Assembly (NCBI GenBank): GCA_025464735.1
Contig: JAODMX010000366.1
Location: 1 to 18,247, forward strand
DNA: 18,247 nucleotides
Direction: 5' to 3'
Source: Frondihabitans sp.
Lineage (GTDB): Bacteria > Actinomycetota > Actinomycetes > Actinomycetales > Microbacteriaceae
Shown here: positions 1 to 7,388 of the stretch, piece after piece
How the letters are laid out: each line of letters opens with the position of its first letter
Position numbering within the stretch: position 1 is the stretch's first letter
Notes under the pieces: model-generated
Database searches by the model: none
What the model was told of the DNA's origin: nothing
What the model saw: only the letters and a program-made list of their open reading frames with translations
Made by a program: the position numbers and the translations under genes

Positions 1-1305
1 CTCGAGTCTCCGCTCGATCCCGTCCAACCCGCTGATGATCTGCGAGGCGATATAGAGGTACGGATTGGCTCCCGGCTCGCCGGACCGGTTCTCGAGACGT
101 GACGCCGGGTCGCCTGCGCGCCCGATCGCTCGGATCATTGCGCCCTTGTTGTCAGCACCCCAGACGACGCGGTCCGGCGCCAACGAGTACGGCTGGTATC
201 GCTTGTAGCCGTTCACCGTGGGTGTCGTGAAGGGCGCGGCCGCTCGGGCGTGCTCGAGCAGACCGCCGAGGTAGAAGCTGCCGACCTCGGAAAGAACGCC
301 GCCCGACTCCGGCGGCATGAACACGGATTCTCCGGTTGCGATATCGGTCAGCGATTGATGCAGATGCCAGCCCGTCGAGACGGTGGTCGGCCCCGCCGGG
401 CGCGACATGAAGGTCGCGTGGTAGCCAAGCCGGTGAGCGACCTGCCTGATGGCCGTGCGACACAGGACCACCGCATCCGCCGTCTCACGCGCCGGTCCGG
501 GAGCCATTGTGACCTCGAGTTGGTTTGCCCCGAACTCGAGCTCGATGGACCGCAACGGCAGGTCGAGCAGTGTGAGGTTCTGGTGGATGGCCTGCACGAG
601 GTCGTCGAGTCCGTCGAGGGTCTCCTCGTGGAGCAGCTGCGACCCCGTCGAGATCGGGACGACCTCGCGGGGACGCCCGGGGTGACCTGGGCGCGAGACA
701 TTCCCCGAGTCCAATCCCCCGTCGACGAGACGGTAGACGTGAAACTCGAGCTCGGCCCCGACCGTCAGCCCGAAGCCGGCCTCGGCCAGTCGCGCCGTCG
801 CCCGCCTCAGCTGACTGCGCGTGCAGAACGGCACCTCGCCGCCATCGGGAAACCGCAGGTCACAGATCATGGAGGCGGTCCGAGGCGCCCAGGGAACAAC
901 ACGGAAGGTCTCCGGATCCGGAACCAGGACCAGGTCACCGGCTCCCGCGAATCCACCCACACCGACCCCGGGATCGGCGTCGAAGACCGGGTAGGCAGAG
1001 AGCCCCGAGGTGTCCTTCAGTAGCAACGACGACGGCGCCGTGATGCCAGAGCGCAGAGCGGCAGGGAGGGCCTCGCGCGTGACGGTCTTGCCGTGGACCA
1101 CGCCGTGCTGGTCGACGAACGACAGACGAATCAGCTCGATTCCCACCTCGTCGATGACACGTCGGAGCTGCGCGGCCGCCGCGTACTGGGTTTCTGTCCA
1201 CAGGTCGTGACGATCGACGAATCCGCCGCGCTCCGAGGCGAGCATGGGGCGAGCGCGCTGCCCGTGACCGCCTCCGGCCACGGGACGCTGATCAATGTTA
1301 CGCAT
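1..1305 (-). CDS. Glutamine-synthetase-like ligase (gamma-glutamylamide synthetase type), C-terminus cut by the window edge
   Basis: Glutamine synthetase family, probably joining glutamate to an amine with ATP. The visible 435 residues have the N-terminal beta-grasp part (about 45-140; FVDQHGVVHGK near 63-73) and the catalytic part: metal-binding GAELEF (183-188), ELEFGANQLEV (255-265), GWHLHQSL (312-319) with the conserved histidine, NGYKRYQP (365-372) and SRLENRSGEPGANPYL (402-417). The last few dozen residues lie outside the window. The ATG at 1305 overlaps the stop of the upstream oxygenase by 8 nt (1298-1305), so translational coupling is likely. No good ribosome binding site precedes it, and Met21 (1245) is an alternative start. 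Housekeeping GlnA is unlikely given the partner gene. Family members that act on amines include PuuA, IpuC and the aniline ligases TdnQ/AtdA1. The substrate here is unknown. Confidence 0.85.
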   Translation of the reverse strand, partial: MRNIDQRPVAGGGHGQRARPMLASERGGFVDRHDLWTETQYAAAAQLRRVIDEVGIELIRLSFVDQHGVVHGKTVTREALPAALRSGITAPSSLLLKDTSGLSAYPVFDADPGVGVGGFAGAGDLVLVPDPETFRVVPWAPRTASMICDLRFPDGGEVPFCTRSQLRRATARLAEAGFGLTVGAELEFHVYRLVDGGLDSGNVSRPGHPGRPREVVPISTGSQLLHEETLDGLDDLVQAIHQNLTLLDLPLRSIELEFGANQLEVTMAPGPARETADAVVLCRTAIRQVAHRLGYHATFMSRPAGPTTVSTGWHLHQSLTDIATGESVFMPPESGGVLSEVGSFYLGGLLEHARAAAPFTTPTVNGYKRYQPYSLAPDRVVWGADNKGAMIRAIGRAGDPASRLENRSGEPGANPYLYIASQIISGLDGIERRLE

Positions 1306-2632
1306 CGGTCGACACCGCTTCGGCGCGGGCGGCCCAGGGGGACGAGGCACGACGTTCGGCCTCGCGGGCCCGCCAGTGCTCCTGCCACGAGCCGGTCGGT
1401 GCGACGGTGTCCATGGCGATCGGTCCGCGAAGCGCCCTGGCGCCGGGTTCATCGATCGGGTGCCCTGGAGTCGGTCCACCAGCTTCGAACTGCTCGATGG
1501 CACGGAGCAGCAATCGACGGTTGGCCGTAACCGCGCGGTCCGAGATGCCGAGCCGCTCGACCGTCCGATCCTGGATGCTTCCCATGCTCTCGACGGCCCA
1601 CTGGTCGTGGACATTGATGTCGAGGCCCATGCCTGTGAAGGTCAGGTTCTTCTGCTCGGCCGCGTCGAAGCCCCAGTTGTTGTGCCGCCCCTTGGTGGGC
1701 CGGAACTCCGGAAGACTAACCTCCTTCAGCCGCTGCGCCAGCAGGGTCTCGCGGTCGGTCATCTCGGCGAAGTCGTACAGGATCATGAACCAGTAGTGGT
1801 TGTGGTCGTCAATGGGCACATGCCATTGCGCGAAGACCTTCGTGTTTCCGAACGGGACGACGAAGGCGTTCGGAAACATGAGGTTCGTCACGCGAACGTG
1901 CTTCGTCTGCTCATCGAGCTGACGGATCGCGAACACGCGGAGCCCGTGTTCGGCGCTCTCGACCTCGATGTCCGGCCGATTGCTGTCGCCGACGATGGCC
2001 GAGAGGGTCCGTCCGGTGCCTTCTACTTCTTCGGCGAACTGCTGACCGTAGACCTCACGCGGATCCTCCTGGATGAATTTGTGCAGGAACGACACGTGAC
2101 TCGGGTCGATTCCACCCTCGACCCCTTGGAGCCAATTGCACTCCCATAACCCTTTGAACGCGAAGGTGTACTCCTCCGGGGCATCGAAGCAGTCGAACGC
2201 GGGGAACGGAGGCGGGTCTCCCTTGCCGAGGTACGCGAAGATGACGCCGTTGCGCTCCTCGCAGACGTACGACGAGATCTTGATCTTGTCCATGAACCGG
2301 CTGTGCTCGGGTTCGGCCGGTTGGTCGATGCACTGTCCGTCGGCTCCGTAAAGCCACCCGTGGTACAGGCAGCGCAGGCCGCCGTTCTCGAGCCGGCCGA
2401 ACGTGAGATCGACGCCGCGATGAGCGCAGAACCGGCTGACAAGCGCCCATCCACCCTGATCGCGGCGGAAGAGGGCGAGGTCCTCGCTCATGATCTTGAC
2501 CGGCTTGACAGGGCGCTCGTCGGTCATTTCGGCGACCAGCGCGACGGGCTGCCAGTACGAGCGGAGAAGCTGGCCGAGCGGCGTTCCCGGTCCGGACTGG
2601 GTGACGCGGTCGTTCTCTTCCTGACGCAGCAT
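1298..2632 (-). CDS. Rieske non-haem iron aromatic ring-hydroxylating oxygenase, alpha subunit (phthalate-dioxygenase-like)
   Basis: 444 aa. The Rieske [2Fe-2S] ligands are C69-x-H71 and C88-x2-H91 (FCAHRG and CLYHGW). The catalytic domain has the mononuclear-iron motif EGGIDPSHVSFLH (172-184) with the likely bridging D176, H179 and H184. A later stretch near 343-360 (HDQWAVESMG, then QDRTVERLG) is typical of the one-subunit phthalate-dioxygenase group, and D343 may be the third iron ligand. Such enzymes need a separate reductase, and none is in the window. The start is set by GGAG six bases before the ATG at 2632. The frame stays open to 3058, but the added N-terminus is compositionally unlike an oxygenase. 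The 214 bp up to the divergent gene should hold the promoter. I saw only a TTGCC direct repeat there (2677-2681, 2686-2690). It is co-transcribed with the glutamine-synthetase-like gene, which suggests oxidation of an amine or its gamma-glutamyl amide. Confidence 0.9.
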   Translation of the reverse strand: MLRQEENDRVTQSGPGTPLGQLLRSYWQPVALVAEMTDERPVKPVKIMSEDLALFRRDQGGWALVSRFCAHRGVDLTFGRLENGGLRCLYHGWLYGADGQCIDQPAEPEHSRFMDKIKISSYVCEERNGVIFAYLGKGDPPPFPAFDCFDAPEEYTFAFKGLWECNWLQGVEGGIDPSHVSFLHKFIQEDPREVYGQQFAEEVEGTGRTLSAIVGDSNRPDIEVESAEHGLRVFAIRQLDEQTKHVRVTNLMFPNAFVVPFGNTKVFAQWHVPIDDHNHYWFMILYDFAEMTDRETLLAQRLKEVSLPEFRPTKGRHNNWGFDAAEQKNLTFTGMGLDINVHDQWAVESMGSIQDRTVERLGISDRAVTANRRLLLRAIEQFEAGGPTPGHPIDEPGARALRGPIAMDTVAPTGSWQEHWRAREAERRASSPWAARAEAVSTDA

Positions 2633-2846
2633 GCCGATCTCCAATTGAATCCGTTTACGACTAGATTGGATCCATATTGCCACACTTGCCATCCGTTGAG
2701 GAACGACCGGGCGACGGAAGTCAGCCGACGGCGAGGCGAACACGACCGGGCAGAAAGAAACGACCTGCGTCAGTTCGTCGGCAGCCGGCCGCTTCGAATT
2801 CCCTCCCGATGCGCCAAGGATGTCCTCGTAGTGCAAGGCTTCCGTC

Positions 2847-3071
2847 ATGGATATCGAGCAGTGGTGGCCCAACTTGGGTGACACGACGAAGGAGTGGCTG
2901 ATCGCCAATAACGGCGATGCCGTTCCCGAGCGGGTCGTTAGCGAGATCGTTGCGGCCGCTGGCGGCGTGGCCTCGGACTCCACCTGGGTTGGAGAGAGTG
3001 GCCCGGAAGGCTTTTTTCTCTCGGACGAAGCCACCGATTGGATCGAAGCGACCGCCAACGACGAACCCTGA
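2847..3071 (+). CDS. Small conserved-looking hypothetical protein (74 aa)
   Basis: 74 aa, acidic (many Asp and Glu), with no signal peptide or membrane span. The N-terminus (MDIEQWWPNLGDTTKEWLI) and a helix-like middle (AVPERVVSEIVAAAGG) look like a compact soluble helical protein, and small proteins of this appearance occur in actinobacteria. An AAGG about nine bases upstream can serve as ribosome binding site. It is transcribed away from the oxygenase and ends 76 bp before the convergent tetR gene. I do not recognise a function. The long upstream extension of the oxygenase frame overlaps this gene on the other strand and is judged non-coding. Confidence 0.6.
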   Translation: MDIEQWWPNLGDTTKEWLIANNGDAVPERVVSEIVAAAGGVASDSTWVGESGPEGFFLSDEATDWIEATANDEP

Positions 3072-3129
3072 GATGGCGTCCCGCGAGGGCGGGTCTGTCG
3101 GAAGTTATGTGTAAGTGGTTCGGCATTCG

Positions 3130-3145
3130 GGGCCGCGACCGGCCC
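3130..3145. terminator. Hairpin between convergent genes
   Basis: GGGCCG-CGAC-CGGCCC forms a perfect 6-bp stem with a 4-nt loop, between the ends of the 74-aa gene and tetR, two bases from the tetR stop codon. There is no T-tract, so it is only a candidate bidirectional terminator. Confidence 0.35.
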
Positions 3146-3147
3146 GA

Positions 3148-3813
3148 CTAGAGCGCGGCGGTGATTCCCACGAGGAAAATGTCAACTCCGGCTAGAAATT
3201 GCTGACGGTCGTCGTGCTCGAGCATGACGGAGGAAGCCTCGCGGACGATCGGATCAGGGTCGATTTCCGACCACTGGGCGGCGAGGGCTTCGAGTGCCGT
3301 TAGGCGGTCTTCTTCGCTCCCGGCTCGACGAGCCCCGGCAGCGAACTGCGCCGCTGAGCCAAGGACGTAGCTGACCAGAGCCGAGCCAGCGTCGGAAACG
3401 CCTGGTCCGGTGACACCGAGTTGTCGCAGTAGGAGTCCTACGCCCTTCCAAATGCGGAGGACAGCGGGCTGCATCGGTTCGCGCGCAAGCTGAGCGCCGA
3501 CCCAGGGATGAGCGTCGATCGCGTCGAAGATGCCGAGTGCTAGCAGGCGAATCCCCTCCTCGGGATCCTGTCCGTCCGGTCGAGTGGTCGTGGCGTGGCT
3601 GATGATGTCGTCGGCAGCAGCCGCGACGAGCTCGTCCATCGTCGACACGTGGTGATAGATCGCCCCCCGTCCTGTCGCCAGGTGGGCCGTGAGGGCTCGT
3701 ACCGTGAGCGGATTGTCGGCCTCGTCGTCGAGGAGCTCGATGGCCGCCTGGATGATCCGATCGCGGGACAACGCGTCGGTTCGACGCGGAGCTCGGGCAC
3801 TTGGGATGCTCAT
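3148..3813 (-). CDS. TetR-family transcriptional repressor
   Basis: 221 aa from the ATG at 3813. An N-terminal helix-turn-helix at about 14-60 (SRDRIIQAAIELLDD, then LTVRALTAHLATGRGAIYHHV) is followed by a helical C-terminal domain of the TetR_C type for ligand binding and dimerisation. It lies divergent to the TetX-like monooxygenase, with two matching palindromes in the 77-bp gap, so it most likely represses that gene and itself until a substrate binds. An ATG at 3831 (227 aa) is in frame but falls at the edge of the -35 and operator region, so 3813 is preferred. The leader is short with at most a weak GGGA. A possible promoter on this strand is TTGGAC-N16-TATGGA, overlapped by both palindromes. 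The inducer is unknown. Confidence 0.9.
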   Translation of the reverse strand: MSIPSARAPRRTDALSRDRIIQAAIELLDDEADNPLTVRALTAHLATGRGAIYHHVSTMDELVAAAADDIISHATTTRPDGQDPEEGIRLLALGIFDAIDAHPWVGAQLAREPMQPAVLRIWKGVGLLLRQLGVTGPGVSDAGSALVSYVLGSAAQFAAGARRAGSEEDRLTALEALAAQWSEIDPDPIVREASSVMLEHDDRQQFLAGVDIFLVGITAAL

Positions 3814-3822
3814 GGTCCCATC

Positions 3823-3851
3823 TTGACACAAATGGACCGATGGTCCATAGT
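3823..3851 (+). promoter_or_regulatory. Sigma70-like promoter of the TetX-like monooxygenase
   Basis: Perfect -35 TTGACA at 3823-3828, 17-bp spacer, and -10 CATAGT at 3846-3851 (4 of 6 matches). Operator 1 fills the spacer and overlaps the -10, so bound repressor should exclude RNA polymerase. Confidence 0.65.
3832..3848. promoter_or_regulatory. Palindromic TetR operator 1
   Basis: ATGGACC-GAT-GGTCCAT is a perfect palindrome with 7-bp arms and a 3-bp spacer, lying between the -35 and -10 of the monooxygenase promoter and just upstream of the tetR start. Confidence 0.75.
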
Positions 3852-3855
3852 CGGA

Positions 3856-3870
3856 TGGACCAACGGTCCA
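3856..3870. promoter_or_regulatory. Palindromic TetR operator 2
   Basis: TGGACC-AAC-GGTCCA is a second perfect palindrome with the same arms (6 bp) and spacer length. It is centred 23 bp, about two helical turns, from operator 1 and sits in the monooxygenase initiation region. Matching sequence and spacing argue that two dimers bind on one face of the DNA. Confidence 0.72.
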
Positions 3871-3890
3871 AACAGTTCAAGGGGAGCATC

Positions 3891-5036
3891 ATGACCACTA
3901 CCATCACCATCGTCGGCGCCGGCCTCGGCGGGCTGACTCTGGCCCGCGTCCTGCACCTGCACGGCGTCCCCGTGACGGTGTACGACGCCGATGCCTCACC
4001 GGACGCACGAACCCAGGGCGGCCAGCTCGATCTGCACGAGCACAACGGTCAGGCCGCTCTCGCGGTCGCCGGACTGACCGACGAATACCGGGCGATCCTG
4101 CACGAGGGCGGAGCCGCTCAGCGCATCCTCGACACCAACGGAAGCCTTCTCGCTGAGGTGCTCGATGACGGCTCCCTCGACAAGCCCGAGGCGCTGCGAG
4201 GCGATATCAGGCGCATCCTGCTTGAATCCCTGCCCGAGGGCACCGTTCGCTGGGGGAAGAAGCTGGTGTCGGCCACGCCACTTGATGACGGCCAGCACGA
4301 ACTCGCGTTCGCCGACGGCACGGCCGTGATGACCGATGCCCTGGTCGGAGCGGACGGCACCTGGTCGAGAGTTCGCGCGCTCGTGTCGGACGCGAAACCA
4401 AGCTACTCGGGTATGAGCTACATCGACGCCTTCCTCCACGACGTCGACCGGCGCCACCCCGAAACGGCCGCCGCAGTCGGAGCGGGAGCGCTCTACGCGC
4501 TCATCCCCGGCAAAGGGTTCCTCGCGCACCGCGAGGCCGGCGACGTGATCCACACCTACGTCAGCCTGAGCCGGCCCCTTGACTGGTTTGCCGACATCGA
4601 CTTCACGGACGGTGCCGCCAGCCGGACCCGCGTGGCGGCGGAGTTCGACGGCTGGGCACCCGAGCTCACCGCCCTGATCACGGACAGCGACACCACCCCG
4701 GTGCTCCGCAGCATCTACGAACTCCCCGACCGACACCGATGGGAGAGAGTTCACGGCGTCACGCTCCTCGGCGATGCAGCTCACGCCACCGTCCCCGGCG
4801 GGGAAGGAGCCAACACCGCCATGCTCGACGCCGCCGAACTCGGACAGGCGATCACCGCCCATCCCGACGATATCGAGACCGCCTTTCGCACCTACGAGCA
4901 AGTAATGTTCGACCGAAGCGAGGCCGAAGCGGTCGCCGCCCACGAAACCGTCGAACTCATCTTCGGCGCGGACGCGCCCAAGGCTCTCGTCGCCCTCTTC
5001 ACCGGCGACAGACACCGCCTAGAACGCGCGCGCTAG
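3891..5036 (+). CDS. TetX-like FAD-dependent monooxygenase
   Basis: 381 aa, class A flavoprotein monooxygenase (FAD_binding_3 family) using NAD(P)H and O2 to hydroxylate a small molecule. Motifs: dinucleotide-binding GAGLGG at 9-14, the TetX-like block TQGGQLDLHEHNGQAAL at 41-57, the DG motif VGADGTWSR at 152-160, and the FAD-ribityl motif LLGDAAHATVPGGEGAN at 292-308. The length matches the TetX group (about 380 aa). The ATG at 3891 follows AAGGGGAG, a strong ribosome binding site, with a 4-base gap. An in-frame ATG at 3801 is rejected because it lies upstream of the promoter and operators. The gene is controlled by the divergent tetR. A drug-inactivating or xenobiotic-oxidising role is plausible, but tetracycline as substrate is not shown by sequence alone. 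Confidence 0.88.
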   Translation: MTTTITIVGAGLGGLTLARVLHLHGVPVTVYDADASPDARTQGGQLDLHEHNGQAALAVAGLTDEYRAILHEGGAAQRILDTNGSLLAEVLDDGSLDKPEALRGDIRRILLESLPEGTVRWGKKLVSATPLDDGQHELAFADGTAVMTDALVGADGTWSRVRALVSDAKPSYSGMSYIDAFLHDVDRRHPETAAAVGAGALYALIPGKGFLAHREAGDVIHTYVSLSRPLDWFADIDFTDGAASRTRVAAEFDGWAPELTALITDSDTTPVLRSIYELPDRHRWERVHGVTLLGDAAHATVPGGEGANTAMLDAAELGQAITAHPDDIETAFRTYEQVMFDRSEAEAVAAHETVELIFGADAPKALVALFTGDRHRLERAR

Positions 5037-5068
5037 CCCGACGGTTGTGCCTCGGCCGGTTGCTTGTC

Positions 5069-5908
5069 CTAGTGCACGACTGGACGCCCAGTGCTGAAGA
5101 TAGGCAGGCCGATCTCGGTTCGCCACGCGGAGCTGTCTGGGGTGTCTGTGTCGGCAACGGTGTAGTACTCCCGGGTTGGCCCATTGACCCCGAGCTCACG
5201 GTCGGCGACGTGGGCGGCCAGCGCCCCATATGCAAGGTCGAGGCCCTCGATGCTTCCGTGGTGAGTGACGGTCGCCAATTCCGCCTCCGGTATCACGGTG
5301 AATCTCACGCGCCCAAGAGGTCGGGGCTCGCCAAGGCACGGGATGAACACGGTGCCCTGGCCGCGTTCATTCGCGAAGAGATCGTCGTCCCAGATTCCTC
5401 CGGCGGGGCCCGCGATGCGGATGCCCTGGGCAGTGAGGCTTGCCCGGAGCTCTCCGAGCGCACCGCTCAGCCACAAACCGAGGTCTTCGATGTCGACCGT
5501 CGCAGTGATCGACGCCGCTCGGGTGGCTTCGACGTTCTTATACGTGACCGGCATCGCTTGGTCTTCGGGCTCACCGTCCAGCAGGTTCCGCAGTGAGGCG
5601 ACTGCCGACTGCGTCTGAGTCAGGCTGTTCTGCAGCGCGTCCAGATGCGAGGCGATGAGAGCGTTGCGGCTCGCCGGATCCGGCGCGGCGAGAACCTCAC
5701 GGATCTGCTCCAGAGGCATCTGGAGTTCCCGAAAGCGGCGGATTATCTGTGCTTTCGGGATCTGGTCCGCCGTGTAGCTACGGTAACCGGTGTTGGGGTC
5801 AACCACGGCAGGCTGGAGAAGACCGATCTCGTGATAGTGGCGGAGCATCTTCACGCTCATGAAGGTCCCGCGCGAGAAGTCGCCGATGGACAGTGCCGCT
5901 GTACTCAT
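5069..5908 (-). CDS. MerR-family regulator with GyrI-like effector-binding domain
   Basis: 279 aa. The N-terminal winged helix-turn-helix at about 6-75 (IGDFSRGTFMSVKMLRHYHEIGLL, then NTGYRSYTADQI) is classic MerR. A dimerisation coiled coil follows at about 80-112, then a GyrI/BmrR-like ligand domain at about 120-279. This is the BmrR/BltR/TipA layout, which senses hydrophobic drugs. It is convergent with the monooxygenase (32-bp gap) and divergent from the oxidoreductase at 6039. Its promoter (TTGACT-N19-CATGCT) would start transcription at or next to the ATG at 5908, and there is no Shine-Dalgarno, so the mRNA is probably leaderless. It probably activates the oxidoreductase and regulates itself. 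Confidence 0.9.
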   Translation of the reverse strand: MSTAALSIGDFSRGTFMSVKMLRHYHEIGLLQPAVVDPNTGYRSYTADQIPKAQIIRRFRELQMPLEQIREVLAAPDPASRNALIASHLDALQNSLTQTQSAVASLRNLLDGEPEDQAMPVTYKNVEATRAASITATVDIEDLGLWLSGALGELRASLTAQGIRIAGPAGGIWDDDLFANERGQGTVFIPCLGEPRPLGRVRFTVIPEAELATVTHHGSIEGLDLAYGALAAHVADRELGVNGPTREYYTVADTDTPDSSAWRTEIGLPIFSTGRPVVH

Positions 5909-5914
5909 GAGCCC

Positions 5915-5945
5915 AGCATGACGCCTCCCACAGGGGGAGAGTCAA
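5915..5945 (-). promoter_or_regulatory. MerR-type autoregulated promoter (19-bp spacer) with inverted repeat
   Basis: On the minus strand, -35 TTGACT (5945-5940) and -10 CATGCT (5920-5915) are 19 bp apart, the long spacer that MerR regulators correct by twisting DNA. The spacer holds the inverted repeat CTCCC-N5-GGGAG (5925-5939). The predicted start falls at about 5908, the first base of the merR ATG. Confidence 0.6.
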
Positions 5946-5960
5946 GCACTGCGGACGGGC

Positions 5961-5991
5961 TTGACCCTCCCGTTGCGGGATTGCCAAGGCT
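5961..5991 (+). promoter_or_regulatory. MerR-type promoter of the oxidoreductase (19-bp spacer)
   Basis: TTGACC at 5961-5966 is followed by a 19-bp spacer with the perfect repeat TCCCG-TTG-CGGGA (5968-5980) and a poor -10 AAGGCT (5986-5991). The TTGACyCTCCC start is shared with the divergent merR promoter. A weak -10 plus long spacer is what a MerR-activated promoter needs. Confidence 0.6.
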
Positions 5992-6038
5992 GTTCTCAGG
6001 CCGACAGAGAGTCGGGCATCGAGTCAAGGAGCAGCACC

Positions 6039-7028
6039 ATGTCGGACAATAATCAGCAGATGGACGCAGTCGTGATCCAGGCCAGCGGGGCGCCAGCGCA
6101 GTCGTTGGTCGTTCGTTCGGAGCCGGTACCGCAGCCCGGTCCAGGAGAAGTTCTCGTCGAAGTGCACGCAGCAGGAGTGAACCCGCTGGACGTTGCGAAT
6201 ATCTTCGGCGCGCTCGGAACGCCGCTGCCCATCATCCCCGGCACCGACTTCGCCGGCACTGTGGTCTCCGATGGTGACCACCTCGGCCAGGAGGTGTGGG
6301 GCAGTGGACCAGCGCTGGGCATGGCGCTGGGCGTGACACGAGCGGGAACCCATGCGCGTTTCGCTGTCATTCCCGAGACGTGGTTGTCCCGCAAGCCGGA
6401 GAGCCTGACGATGGCCGAAGCCGCCGCTGTCGGCCGCTCGCATTGGGCAGCCTGGGAGACGCTGATCAACATGATGGGGATCACGCCGGGCGAGACAATC
6501 CTGGTCACCGGCGGAGGCGGCACGGTCGGCAAGGCCGCCACCGCGATTGCTCGGTGGCGTGGCGCAGACGTGATCATCGCCGGCCGGCACAGGCCCGAGG
6601 GCACCGCGGAGTTCATCGATACCAGCACGACCGACATCCACACGGCGGTGCTCGAACTCACCGGGGGACGGGGTGTGGACCTGGTGCTCGACACGGTCGG
6701 CGGCGCTCAATTCGCGCCTGCCCTTCGAAGCCTGCGGTACGACGGGCGCCTGGTCGGGCTCCACGGGGGTACGGAGCCAGTCGAGGTCGACGTGAACGAG
6801 ATCTACAACCGACAGCTGCACGTGACGGGACTCGCGACCGTGTTCCATGACGGGGCGCACGTCGCGGGCATCTTCGACCAACTCCGCCCGCTGTTCGACC
6901 GTGGCCTCCTTGTTCCCCCGGCCGTGAAGGCATGGCCACTGGAAGAGAGCGCCGAGGCATACCAAACCGTCATCGACGGCTCGGACGGAATCAAGCAGGT
7001 GCTCCTGCCGAGCCGCGACAAGGCGTAG
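6039..7028 (+). CDS. MDR-superfamily NAD(P)-dependent quinone-oxidoreductase-like protein
   Basis: 329 aa, medium-chain dehydrogenase/reductase. The GroES-like N-terminal domain (HAAGVNPLDVANIFGAL, then IIPGTDFAGTVV) lacks the GHE zinc motif of true alcohol dehydrogenases, which points to the zinc-free QOR branch. The Rossmann domain carries GGGGTVGKAATAIARW for cofactor binding, and DLVLDTVGG and RLVGLHGG are also typical. Likely role: NAD(P)H-dependent reduction of quinones or reactive enones or carbonyls in the cytoplasm. The ATG at 6039 follows AAGGAG with a 7-base gap. The in-frame ATG at 5961 would lie on the -35 and is rejected. It is controlled by the divergent MerR regulator. The substrate is unknown. 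Confidence 0.87.
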   Translation: MSDNNQQMDAVVIQASGAPAQSLVVRSEPVPQPGPGEVLVEVHAAGVNPLDVANIFGALGTPLPIIPGTDFAGTVVSDGDHLGQEVWGSGPALGMALGVTRAGTHARFAVIPETWLSRKPESLTMAEAAAVGRSHWAAWETLINMMGITPGETILVTGGGGTVGKAATAIARWRGADVIIAGRHRPEGTAEFIDTSTTDIHTAVLELTGGRGVDLVLDTVGGAQFAPALRSLRYDGRLVGLHGGTEPVEVDVNEIYNRQLHVTGLATVFHDGAHVAGIFDQLRPLFDRGLLVPPAVKAWPLEESAEAYQTVIDGSDGIKQVLLPSRDKA

Positions 7029-7051
7029 GTAGGCTCCCGACCGCATGAGCG

Positions 7052-7088
7052 GCAGAGGAACCCGTCAGGAGGCGAGGTTCCTCTGCCG
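7052..7088 (+). terminator. Strong 12-bp hairpin after the oxidoreductase
   Basis: GGCAGAGGAACC (7052-7063) and GGTTCCTCTGCC (7077-7088) are perfect inverted repeats with a 13-nt loop, 24 bp after the stop codon. No T-tract follows, which is common for terminator-like hairpins in high-GC actinobacteria. Confidence 0.65.
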
Positions 7089-7388
7089 ACCAGCCGGTCC
7101 GGCGCTCGAATAGCTTCTTCTCGCGGCGACGGGCAAGAAGAAGCCAGGAGCGAACCGGGACCGGATGCGGGTGGAGTTGGTGAGGTGCCCATCCACCGCT
7201 GATCGGCAGCAATCCGAGTCGTCGGCAGATATTTTCCGTGGCCGCGACAAAGGCGCTTTCGTCCTCCACCGGATCGTCGAGACAGGTGCTGGTCCGGACC
7301 GTCTGCGGAGACGAACCGTTCGACCGATGATCGTCTGTTGAAACGATCGCACTCCTGTCGGCCTCGAGTCCCCGAGGGTGACTGGTGC
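7089..7388. other. About 300 bp without a convincing gene
   Basis: Short minus-strand frames are open here, but they are Arg/Ser-rich, lack ribosome binding sites, and run into the neighbouring genes, so I call none. The stretch holds two small inverted repeats: GATCGT with ACGATC (7329-7348, 8-nt loop) and CCTCG with CGAGG (7362-7377). They lie just 3' of the minus-strand gene ending at 7389. A decayed gene cannot be excluded. Confidence 0.5.
7329..7377 (-). terminator. Tandem short hairpins downstream of the small hypothetical gene
   Basis: Read on the minus strand, a 5-bp hairpin (7377-7362) and then a 6-bp hairpin (7348-7329, 8-nt loop) follow the stop at 7389. They could end the pckG-gapB transcript. 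The stems are short and there is no T-tract. Confidence 0.3.

Noticed and set aside
250..1023. 257-aa plus-strand frame
   Set aside because: It is antisense to the glutamine-synthetase-like gene, whose motifs are clear on the minus strand; composition is shadow-like.
2633..3058. N-terminal extension of the Rieske oxygenase frame (586 aa version)
   Set aside because: The added 142 residues are unlike any oxygenase, overlap the divergent 74-aa gene, and a good GGAG sits before the ATG at 2632.
3996..5015. 339-aa minus-strand frame
   Set aside because: Shadow of the TetX-like monooxygenase, with no domain and no ribosome binding site.
6024..7046. 340-aa minus-strand frame
   Set aside because: Antisense shadow of the MDR oxidoreductase; long open shadows are common in high-GC DNA.
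7361..7378. tRNA T-arm-like sequence
   Set aside because: The 5-bp stem and loop resemble a T-arm, but no acceptor, D or anticodon arms fit around it.
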